A stretch of 32,042 nt of DNA from Anaerolineae bacterium. Its GTDB lineage: Bacteria > Chloroflexota > Anaerolineae > JACIWR01. The position numbers were made by a program, and so were the translations under genes. This document shows, piece after piece, positions 1 to 8,166 of this stretch; position 1 is the stretch's first letter, and every line of letters begins with the position of its first letter. Location of the stretch: NCBI GenBank assembly GCA_014360845.1, contig JACIWR010000006.1:1-32042 (forward strand), written 5' to 3'. The notes under the pieces are model-generated. The model saw only the letters and a list, made by a program, of their open reading frames with translations, was not told the origin of the DNA and searched no databases.

Positions 1-114
1 CATCCTTCGACTACGTTCGTCCCTCCGCTGCCGCTTCGGGACTCACTCCGCTCAGGATGACTACTGCAACAGCCCTGCTCTAGATACCGTGTAGCCTGCT
101 TTTTGCATTATGTC

Positions 115-148
115 TAGTAAATATTTAGTAAATCCTGCATGGTATAAT
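115..148 (+). promoter_or_regulatory. Putative promoter/activator site: two TAGTAAAT direct repeats 11 bp apart upstream of a TATAAT
   Basis: TAGTAAAT at 115-122 and 126-133, TATAAT at 143-148, AT-rich island upstream of the small ORF at 194. Confidence 0.35.
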
Positions 149-193
149 ATTGGCAGTTATTTTGAAACATAAATTCACAGGGAGGAAGTACCG

Positions 194-316
194 ATGAAAG
201 AGATCAAGTACCTTTACAACAAGTATGCCAACGTCCGGTCACTGCGGGTGCTGTACGTGCTGCTCGCCCTGGTTGCTGTCGTTCTAGCTGGTGGGGCACC
301 GCACGCAAACCCGTAA
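194..316 (+). CDS. 40-aa hydrophobic small peptide (MKEIKYLYNKYANVRSLRVLYVLLALVAVVLAGGAPHANP), possible exported or membrane peptide
   Basis: ATG at 194 with GGAGG at 181-185; single hydrophobic stretch; TAA 314-316. Below the ORF-track size cut-off. Confidence 0.5.
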   Translation: MKEIKYLYNKYANVRSLRVLYVLLALVAVVLAGGAPHANP

Positions 317-646
317 GATTGACCTTCATCGTACTCATCAACGCCGTCATCGCCGTCACCCAAATAACTAGAGGCCTGGTACAGGGGGGACCGAGGCCAC
401 TCCCAATGTGCCCCCTGGAGGGGGACAGATGCTGCTTGCTTCGTCACGCAACGCCCTATTCATCCACTAGGTGGCGGATGAGAGCAGCGTCTTTTTTTCT
501 CTAGAGGCCGTTGGCTCCTTGTTCCCCGCCTCGCTCATTACTGGGCAAGATCAGGGGTTTTCGGGAAGCACCGTCATAAGCTTTGCGGCCCAAGAAGTTC
601 CAGATTAACACAACCATCTCATCAGCAGGGAATTGAGGAGACTAAC

Positions 647-940
647 ATGTTAGACTATACACTGAATAAACTTATCGGTACAGCCATCACCGACAAGAGC
701 TTTGGCACGCTACTGTTGACCAATCCCCGTGCGACTGCGCGGCGCTTTGGATTGGGCACGGAAGAAGTAGAAGCAGTGGCTGCCATCCACGCAACTACTC
801 TGAGCGAGTTCGCTCAACAATTGGATGAATGGATGAGACAACGGCATCATCGCCTCGATGCCGAAGATTATCAAGGGCAGCGAACAACACCGGCCTACAT
901 CCCGACCATGCCTGCCACGGTGAGGTACTCTACGGCTTAA
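647..940 (+). CDS. NHLP/Os1348-type leader-like small protein (possible RiPP precursor)
   Basis: N-terminus LNKLIGTAITDKSFGTLLLTNPRATARRFGLGTEEVEAVAAI resembles the nitrile-hydratase-alpha-like leader pattern (..A..D..F...LL.NP..A...FGL..EE...); GAGGA upstream. Confidence 0.6.
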   Translation: MLDYTLNKLIGTAITDKSFGTLLLTNPRATARRFGLGTEEVEAVAAIHATTLSEFAQQLDEWMRQRHHRLDAEDYQGQRTTPAYIPTMPATVRYSTA

Positions 941-1049
941 CCAATAGCCAGTCAAGAGAGAAGCATTGACCCGTCACCTTAATATCGTGCTCGCCCGGTG
1001 TCATGCAGGTTCGTTCCAACTGCGCAATCGCTGCTGCTGGGAGGGCAGC

Positions 1050-1838
1050 ATGTATTGTCCGAATTATTCGGCCAAAACGCAAATAGGAAAATCCGCTGTG
1101 CAAGATAACGCCGCCAGGCGCATCGCCGAACTGGAAGCACAACTCGTGCACTCGGCTAAGTTGGTCACAGTCGGTCAACTGGCTGCTTGCGTCGCTCACG
1201 AGATCAAAAACCCCCTGACCAGCATCTTAGGCTACGCTTATCAAGTGCGCAAAGCCGTATCTGACGACTCGCCTATGGCCAAAGACCTGGACATTATCAT
1301 CACCCAGGCACAGCGTATCAGCCGCATGACCCACAGCTTGCTGGACCTCTCCCGGCAAGAGATAGGGCCCATATCACCCTGCGACATTCACCGCCTCCTC
1401 GACCAGGCCCTAGATCTGCTCAAGTTCCAGATGAAAACCGTTGAAGTCAGGCAAGAGTACGACAAACAAGTTCCCTTCATTCTGGGCTCAGCCAGTCAGT
1501 TGGAACAGGTTTTCCTCAACTTACTTCTGAACGCTCTACAGGCCATGCCCCACGGTGGGACCTTGACCATCCGCACCGCTCTGGTACGTAGCAGTGAGGA
1601 AGGCGATCAGGTGCAAATCTCCATCAGTGACACCGGGCAGGGCATTCCACCTGAGCACATGGAACAGATATTTCAACCCTTTTTCACCACCAGAGGTGAA
1701 AGCGGCACCGGCCTGGGCCTATATGTCTCCCAACGCATCATCCATAATCACGGAGGTTCTATCACCGTCGAAAGCACCGCTGGCGTTGGCTCAACTTTCA
1801 CCGTTTCACTACCGCTCGACGATCCTTCCGCATCATAA
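1050..1838 (+). CDS. Sensor histidine kinase (HisKA + HATPase_c), no obvious TM
   Basis: H-box VAHEIKNPLTSILGYA; N-box QVFLNLLLNALQAMP; DTGQGIP; GTGLGLYVSQRII. GGGAGG before ATG 1050; ORF open from 966. Confidence 0.9.
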   Translation: MYCPNYSAKTQIGKSAVQDNAARRIAELEAQLVHSAKLVTVGQLAACVAHEIKNPLTSILGYAYQVRKAVSDDSPMAKDLDIIITQAQRISRMTHSLLDLSRQEIGPISPCDIHRLLDQALDLLKFQMKTVEVRQEYDKQVPFILGSASQLEQVFLNLLLNALQAMPHGGTLTIRTALVRSSEEGDQVQISISDTGQGIPPEHMEQIFQPFFTTRGESGTGLGLYVSQRIIHNHGGSITVESTAGVGSTFTVSLPLDDPSAS

Positions 1839-1858
1839 AAGAACCTGCTCACGCCTCC

Positions 1859-1896
1859 GTAAAGCCCCGTTGTGACCAGCGGGGCTTTACTTTTTG
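1859..1896 (+). terminator. Rho-independent terminator
   Basis: GTAAAGCCCC-12 nt-GGGGCTTTAC followed by TTTTT, 20 bp after the kinase stop. Confidence 0.9.
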
Positions 1897-2026
1897 CCTC
1901 GGCGGTTCTTTCGTATCCCTTCAGATGGTCCCTCTGGTGGATGACAAAGTATCCGAACTAGGGTACAATGAAACTGAGCTATCTCGTATATTAGTGCGAA
2001 CACGACCCAGGGAGAAGCAACGACTC

Positions 2027-2929
2027 ATGTACCGTGAGGTGGCGCGATACGTATTTCTCGGTTTCATCCAAGGAATCACTGAAGTGCTGCCCATTAGCAG
2101 CGCCGGTCACCTGGCGCTCAGCGATGCGCTGTTCAATTTGGGTACCGTGTCCATGAACCTGGCGCTATTCTTGCATCTGGGCACTTTTCTCGCCATCCTC
2201 ATCTATTTCGCGCAAGATGTCCGGGACCTGCTGGCAGCTTTCCTGCGCTCCTGGAAAATACTTCTGTTCCCCCGTGCTGACCAATCGAGAAATCCCCTCC
2301 GGCGGCGCGACACACGGGTACCCTGGTATCTCCTGTGTAGCACTGCGGTCACCGGCGTAATAGGTTATACCTTCCAAGAGGCCGTGAGCGCGACCTTCCG
2401 CTCACAGAGCTGGGCCATCACTTTGCTTCTCCTCCTCAACGGGCTGCTGATCATCGCCACCAGCCAGCGAACGATGGGCCACAAGACCATGGCCGAGATT
2501 GGCCTGCGAGACTATTTGCTGATCGGTCTGGCCCAGGGTTTGGCGGTGTTCCCCGGCCTCTCGCGGCTGGGGCTCACTCTATGCATGGGCCTGATCCGCA
2601 AAATGAACTGGTTCGAAGCCTTGAAGCTCTCGTTTTTGCTGTCCCTGCCTACCATCGCCGGCGGTGTCGTCCTCCGCGCCCCGACGATGCGGTACACACC
2701 TGCTACCGAGACGTGGCTGGGGATAGCCCTGGGCATCGCTGCTGCCACCGGTGGCGGCCTGCTCGCTGTCCGCTTCCTGATGAACAATGTGCTTGAACGC
2801 CACTCGCTGGTCGCCTTTGGAGTGTATTGCGTATTGGCCGGGACCTTTTTCACCATTCTCTTCCTGACTTTTCCCCAGGCGAGGGTCCAGGCAGAAGCCC
2901 TGTTGAACAGCTTGCCGGGAGGCATATAA
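2027..2929 (+). CDS. uppP: Undecaprenyl-diphosphatase UppP/BacA family
   Basis: FIQGITEVLPISSAGHLAL and GLAQGLAVFPGLSRLGLTLCMGL...FLLSLPTIAGG motifs; multiple TM; start moved to 2027 after GGGAGAAG. Confidence 0.88.
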   Translation: MYREVARYVFLGFIQGITEVLPISSAGHLALSDALFNLGTVSMNLALFLHLGTFLAILIYFAQDVRDLLAAFLRSWKILLFPRADQSRNPLRRRDTRVPWYLLCSTAVTGVIGYTFQEAVSATFRSQSWAITLLLLLNGLLIIATSQRTMGHKTMAEIGLRDYLLIGLAQGLAVFPGLSRLGLTLCMGLIRKMNWFEALKLSFLLSLPTIAGGVVLRAPTMRYTPATETWLGIALGIAAATGGGLLAVRFLMNNVLERHSLVAFGVYCVLAGTFFTILFLTFPQARVQAEALLNSLPGGI

Positions 2930-2931
2930 GC

Positions 2932-5900
2932 GTGAACACCTGGCAGCGCAACTGGCAACGGATAGCCAACTTCATCAGGCGAACTCAGGTGTACCAGTTC
3001 TTGCAGTATGGCATTCACACCGAGCATGGAGTCCTCACCGCTTTATTCTATCTCCGTTTCGCCATTCTCATCGGTGTGACAGTGCATTTCGGCCTGGCTG
3101 CCGGTCAGAGCACGTCTCCCACCATTGTCGCAGCCCAAAAGTGGAGCTGCGTCTGCTTCTTCTGGTATGTGATACTTCTGGGCTACCTGCATCTTTTCCA
3201 TCCCGACTTATACATCTCGCCGAGGGTGAAAATACTGCAAGTTATCGCCGACCTGGTCTTCTTCTCCCTGTTCTATCTCCTGAACGGCGATCCCGACTCC
3301 GTGCTCATCGCCCTCTACCTCCTACCCCTAACCCTGGTAGCTCATCGGTACAGCCGTACCTTGTTGATAGTCACCTCGGCCCTGGTCGTAATCGCTCTCA
3401 TTGTCGCTTTGTTGGGCATCGCCATCTGGACCAATCGAAGCGGGGAAGTCGGTTGGACCCTGTGGCCGGGGATCATTTTCCTGATCACTCTCACTTTGGC
3501 CACGCGCCTGTTCCGCCGCCGAGAAGCTCTGGATCAACTGGGCGAGGCGCGACAGCAACTGATCAGCGATACGGAAAACATTTCTGATAGTTGGTTCATT
3601 ATTGACAGTAAATACAGTGTGATCGCTGCCGATGACCGGCTCCTGGCGTGGACGGGCACCGATCTTATCCACACCCACTGCTTTGAATCCCTGCGCGGCC
3701 ACAATTCGCCCTGCGGCGATTGCCCCCTGCGCCCCAACTCCCCAGGAGGCAACAGCCAGACCCCGTTGACCACCCACTTCCACGACCATGCCGGACAGCG
3801 CTTCCGCGTGCAGGTCAGCGCCGCATCTCTTCCGGGTGACGCTGGCGAGGGTGACGCCGCGCGCGCCATCCTCTTCGTCCGCAACCTCTCCGCGCGCGAA
3901 AGCCTCCAGCGGGAGCTCCACAATTACTTCGACAACGTGGACCAGACTGTGGATTTGCTCACCTCGGAGTTGCGGGAGCGTACCGAGGCGCTGCGACGAC
4001 AACTGAGCACGGTGTTCTCCGCCTCGCTGGCCGCCGTCTCCGCCGACGAAACGGCCAGCATCGAGCGCATCATCAGCGAGACGGTGCACACTCTGGGCTG
4101 TGCGGCAGCCTCCCTCCGCCTGGTAGGTCAGGATGAACACGGTAACGATGGATTGATCTTGCACTACGCCTACGGATGGCCCCAGGAGTACGCCCAGGAG
4201 GCCCACATCCTCAGGTTGGATCACGAGAGCCTGGTGGTGGACGCTTTCCGCTGCCGCCAGGTCCGAACCGCCAGCCAAATCAGCCACCGGGGACGTGGGG
4301 CTATTCACTTCATCCAATACGCGGCCCGGCTGAATCTGCACTCGGTCATCTGCTTCCCTTTGATGGTCGGTGCAAAACCCATCGGCACCCTATCCCTATA
4401 CCGCACTCAAGCACGAGGCTTTACCCCGGAGGAAAAACGCCTGGGGCAAGCTTTGGCCAACAACCTGGCCATCTGCGTCCACAACTTTGAGCTCTACCAC
4501 AAAGTATCCCGCGAAGCCGAAGCGCGCCGCCGCTGGCTGGATGTGCTCCACATCCTCAGTCAGCGCCTGACCGGCGTCAGCCAGCTTGATCCCCTGTTCC
4601 AACTGGTAGTAGACACCACCCGCGAGCGATTGAACGCCGAAATATCCTCCCTCTTTCTCCTGGAAAAGGGCCGCCTGGTGCGCAAAGCCATCGCCGGAGT
4701 GGAGAACGAGTGGTTTCCAGAGGAAAGCTACGAACCCGGTCAGGGACTGACCGGCCGCGCCCTCCTGTCCCTCGATGACAGTCGACGCGGTGAGGCCGTT
4801 CTCGTAAACGAGGTGGACAAAAGCGCCGACGTCATTCAATCGCATCTGGCCCGTTACCAGGCCCGCCTCCCTTCGGGACAGGTAAAGCATCTACTCGCCG
4901 TGCCGTTGAACGGGCACGATGGGCCGTTCGGCGTGCTGAGGGTGGTAAACCGCCTCCAGGCCGATGGGTCAATAAACCCGCAGGGCTTCGGACAGGATGA
5001 CGTAGACCTGCTCTCCACCATCGCCAGCCTGGTGGCCGTCGCCGTGGACAACGCCCGGCTCCTCAGCGCCGCCGCCCAGGCCCGGGAGCGGGTCGAAACC
5101 CTGTATAACATCACCACCCAATTCAGCACCAGACTCGACCTGCGCAGCGTGATGGAGACCATCCTGCGCCTGACCATCTCCAGCGTAGGCGCTGAGGATG
5201 GGAATATCTTCGTCTTGGCCGAGGACGGCAGCCCTCTGACCCACATCCGCATCCGGCGAGGTCTTATCAGAGAAGTGCCAGCCCCGGTCATAGACCGCGT
5301 GTTCAAGGAAGGATTAGCCGGCTGGCTTCTGAGTCACAAGCGGGGCATTATCATCAAAGATGCTCACCAGGATAGCCGCTGGCTTATCCTGACGCCGAAG
5401 CAGCAGAGGACACGCTCTGTCATCGCCGTGCCCCTCATCTGGCGCGAGCGGGTGAACGGTCTCCTGTTCCTGGAGCACTCCCAGCCCGGCGTGTTCACCC
5501 AGGAACACTTGAATCTGGTCACGGCCAGTGCGACGCAAGCCGCCATCGCCATTGAAAATGCACGACTGTGGGAACAAGTCGTGGAACAGAAAGGCCGTCT
5601 GCAGGAGTACCTGGCCGGTTTAAGCGACAGCATGGCTCAGCTCACCGACTTAGAGGGCCTGTACAAGATGATTGTGCACGCTGGCGCTCGCTTCCTCAGC
5701 GCGGCGGAATGCTCGCTCTACGTCCGAGACAAGGAGAAAAACGCCCTGGTCCTGGTGGCGTCCAATCAGCAAAGCGAGGTTCTATCCGCCAGCCAGGCGA
5801 CTCCCATCAGCGCTGAGCCAGGCGGGGGATTAGCCGCATATGTAGCCGCCACGGGCGAGAGCCTGAACTTCGCCTCTCCGGAGGAATGCCGGGCACATCC

Positions 5901-6783
5901 CTCCTGGAGTGAAAGCTATTGCCGGGAATGCCTGTTCAGCCTGCCCAATATCTCCTGCGGCACCCTTCTGCTGGTGCCGATGCGCGATCCCTCCGGCGAG
6001 ATCGTGGGAGTGCTGCGGGTGCAACACAAAGAACGAGGCTCCTTTTCCGAGTTTGATCAGGGCCTGCTCTCCACTCTGGCCAACCACGCCGCGGTCAACA
6101 TCCAGCGCGTGCGACGCATGGCCGAGTTGCGAGATGACATACTGCAGAGAGAGCGGCAGCGTCTGCAGGGGGACCTGCACGACACCATGAATATCTTACA
6201 TGCGGGGGTGATGCTGGAAGCGGAAAGCGTCAAAGTTAAGCTGGAAAGGGGAAAAAACACCGAGGCTCAAGAGGGAATCAGGCAACTTCTAGAGTCGTCA
6301 CGCCACGTCTACCGTGACCTGCGCGGGCTGTTAGAGAACCTGCGCTTGCCCATCCAAAAAGGGGAAGGTGTCATACCGGCGCTGCGACATTACGCGCAGA
6401 TGATGCGCTTTCAGCGCATTCACTTCGACGACGCTCTGGGGCGCTCCCTGCCCCCCGATGTCGAGTACGCGCTGGTACGCATCGGACAGGTCGCCCTGCA
6501 CAACATCGTCCGCCACGCACGGCTGGACACGGTGGAAGAGGGACGGGCGCGGGTCGTGCTGGACGGTCAGGACGACCTAGTCGTGCTGTGGATCGAGGAC
6601 AACGGCGTCGGCTTCGATGCCGAGACGACATTGCACAGCGAAGAAGCACTGGGCCTCAAGAGCATGTTCTGGTGGGCGGAATCCATAGGCGGTGATCTGC
6701 ACATTGATTCCCAACCAGGAAAAGGGACCAGGATTCGGGCCGCCGTGACTTTGAATTGCGCAGATGAACAGGAGATTGTATAA
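2932..6783 (+). CDS. Multi-TM, PAS-like, four-GAF sensor histidine kinase (HisKA_3/NarL-type)
   Basis: N-terminal TMs; PAS-like region with HCFESLRGHNSPCGDCPLRP; four GAF-like regions; RQRLQGDLHDTMN H-box; HNIVRHA N-box; WIEDNGVGFD. GTG 2932 immediately follows the uppP stop. Confidence 0.88.
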   Translation: MNTWQRNWQRIANFIRRTQVYQFLQYGIHTEHGVLTALFYLRFAILIGVTVHFGLAAGQSTSPTIVAAQKWSCVCFFWYVILLGYLHLFHPDLYISPRVKILQVIADLVFFSLFYLLNGDPDSVLIALYLLPLTLVAHRYSRTLLIVTSALVVIALIVALLGIAIWTNRSGEVGWTLWPGIIFLITLTLATRLFRRREALDQLGEARQQLISDTENISDSWFIIDSKYSVIAADDRLLAWTGTDLIHTHCFESLRGHNSPCGDCPLRPNSPGGNSQTPLTTHFHDHAGQRFRVQVSAASLPGDAGEGDAARAILFVRNLSARESLQRELHNYFDNVDQTVDLLTSELRERTEALRRQLSTVFSASLAAVSADETASIERIISETVHTLGCAAASLRLVGQDEHGNDGLILHYAYGWPQEYAQEAHILRLDHESLVVDAFRCRQVRTASQISHRGRGAIHFIQYAARLNLHSVICFPLMVGAKPIGTLSLYRTQARGFTPEEKRLGQALANNLAICVHNFELYHKVSREAEARRRWLDVLHILSQRLTGVSQLDPLFQLVVDTTRERLNAEISSLFLLEKGRLVRKAIAGVENEWFPEESYEPGQGLTGRALLSLDDSRRGEAVLVNEVDKSADVIQSHLARYQARLPSGQVKHLLAVPLNGHDGPFGVLRVVNRLQADGSINPQGFGQDDVDLLSTIASLVAVAVDNARLLSAAAQARERVETLYNITTQFSTRLDLRSVMETILRLTISSVGAEDGNIFVLAEDGSPLTHIRIRRGLIREVPAPVIDRVFKEGLAGWLLSHKRGIIIKDAHQDSRWLILTPKQQRTRSVIAVPLIWRERVNGLLFLEHSQPGVFTQEHLNLVTASATQAAIAIENARLWEQVVEQKGRLQEYLAGLSDSMAQLTDLEGLYKMIVHAGARFLSAAECSLYVRDKEKNALVLVASNQQSEVLSASQATPISAEPGGGLAAYVAATGESLNFASPEECRAHPSWSESYCRECLFSLPNISCGTLLLVPMRDPSGEIVGVLRVQHKERGSFSEFDQGLLSTLANHAAVNIQRVRRMAELRDDILQRERQRLQGDLHDTMNILHAGVMLEAESVKVKLERGKNTEAQEGIRQLLESSRHVYRDLRGLLENLRLPIQKGEGVIPALRHYAQMMRFQRIHFDDALGRSLPPDVEYALVRIGQVALHNIVRHARLDTVEEGRARVVLDGQDDLVVLWIEDNGVGFDAETTLHSEEALGLKSMFWWAESIGGDLHIDSQPGKGTRIRAAVTLNCADEQEIV

Positions 6784-7175
6784 TGGATAAAGTGATAAGG
6801 GTATTGATAGCGGACGACCATCTGACAGAACGTCAAGGCATAGCCAAAGTACTCAACTCCGCCGAGGACATCCTCGTGGTCGGTCAGGTGGGACAGATTG
6901 AGTTGGTGCTGGATGAAGTGCGCCAACGCCAGCCCGACGTAGTGCTGATGGATCTGAAATGGGAAGACGATGAAAGGGCGGGGATCACGGCCACCACCGA
7001 GCTTAAGCAACGCTATCCGGCCATGCGGGTGATCGCCATCAGCGTCTACGATCACCTGATACCCGAGGCACTAAAGGCAGGCGCCGACGCGGCCCTGTTG
7101 AAAGGTTTTTCCGGGGAAGAGCTTTTGCAAGCTATCAGAGGCGGTCATCGGCCCCTACAGGGCGATGACTATTGA
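6783..7175 (+). CDS. Stand-alone receiver-domain response regulator
   Basis: VLIADDH, VVLMDLKW, AISVYD, ALLKGF; no HTH; ATG overlaps kinase stop by 1 nt. Confidence 0.85.
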   Translation: MDKVIRVLIADDHLTERQGIAKVLNSAEDILVVGQVGQIELVLDEVRQRQPDVVLMDLKWEDDERAGITATTELKQRYPAMRVIAISVYDHLIPEALKAGADAALLKGFSGEELLQAIRGGHRPLQGDDY

Positions 7176-7198
7176 GGTAAAGATACTCGGGGGGAATT

Positions 7199-7822
7199 AT
7201 GATACGGAACGCAACGGAGCCTATCCGCATTCTAATCGCCGACGATCAAGTGGTCATGCGCGAAGGGTTGAAAAAGGTGCTGGAACCTCATGACGACATG
7301 ATCATCATCGGTGAGGCGACTGTGGCCCAGGAAGTGCTGGGAAAAGCACAGGACTTTCAACCGGATATTATCCTCTTGGACTTGCTCTGGTTCCAAGATG
7401 AGAGCGCAGGGATAGCCGCCCTGGAACAATTGAAGCAAGCCATGCCTCAAACCAAAGTGGTGGCCATTACCGCTTATGACGATTTGATCGAGAAAGCACG
7501 TAGAGCAGGAGCAGAGGCAGCCCTGCCCAAAGGCTTTACCGTCGAAGAACTGGTCAGTGTCATCCGCAGCGTGCATCGCTTACCCGCATTCCCCGCCGCA
7601 CCAACGGAGAATGAGCACCCCAGCGATCTGCTGAGCGAAAGGGAGCTGGAAGTCCTGGCCCTCCTGGTCGAGGGCCTCAGCGACCGGGAAATCGGGGAAA
7701 AGCTCTATCTGGCGGAGAGCACCGTCAAGAAGCATGTATCCAATATCCGCGATAAGTTAGGCGCTGTCAACCGCACCCACGCTGTGTCTATCGCTCTGCA
7801 AAAGGGATTTGTCCAGCGGTAG
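7199..7822 (+). CDS. NarL/FixJ-family response regulator (REC + LuxR HTH)
   Basis: ILIADDQ, IILLDLLW, LSERELEVLALLVEGLSDREIGEKLYLAESTVKKHVSNIRDKL. Confidence 0.93.
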   Translation: MIRNATEPIRILIADDQVVMREGLKKVLEPHDDMIIIGEATVAQEVLGKAQDFQPDIILLDLLWFQDESAGIAALEQLKQAMPQTKVVAITAYDDLIEKARRAGAEAALPKGFTVEELVSVIRSVHRLPAFPAAPTENEHPSDLLSERELEVLALLVEGLSDREIGEKLYLAESTVKKHVSNIRDKLGAVNRTHAVSIALQKGFVQR

Positions 7823-8072
7823 AGGTCAGCGGATGGAACGGATGAAACGGAGGGATGACTCGTCATCTACACCATCCCTATCGACCGCATCGGCTAACCC
7901 CCTCCGCTCTCGCGGAGTTAATGAACTTTCAGAAAATAATTGGGTTATCGCCTCTGGCCTCGCCTGGGACTCGAAGCCCCAGGCTGAGCGGCGGAAGGGC
8001 GCTTGCAGCGCCCTGAAAGTTGCCTGGAAAGCTCAATAGCCCGCTTGGAAGCGGGCTTGAGCTGCTCAGCCC

Positions 8073-8118
8073 TGAGCCTTCGGCGTGAGCGTTCGCCTGA
8101 GCTCACGCCGAAGGCTCA
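8073..8118. repeat. Perfect 18-bp inverted repeat hairpin between convergent genes
   Basis: TGAGCCTTCGGCGTGAGC-10 nt-GCTCACGCCGAAGGCTCA. Confidence 0.85.
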
Positions 8119-8166
8119 GACGAACGCTCGGGCCGAACGAAAGCACCAGCTACATCGGCTGACCCC

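Noticed and set aside
319-504. 61-aa plus-strand ORF
   Set aside because: No convincing RBS, random-looking sequence; likely noncoding between the small peptide and NHLP-like gene.
3328-4341. 337-aa minus-strand ORF
   Set aside because: Antisense to the clearly coding giant kinase.
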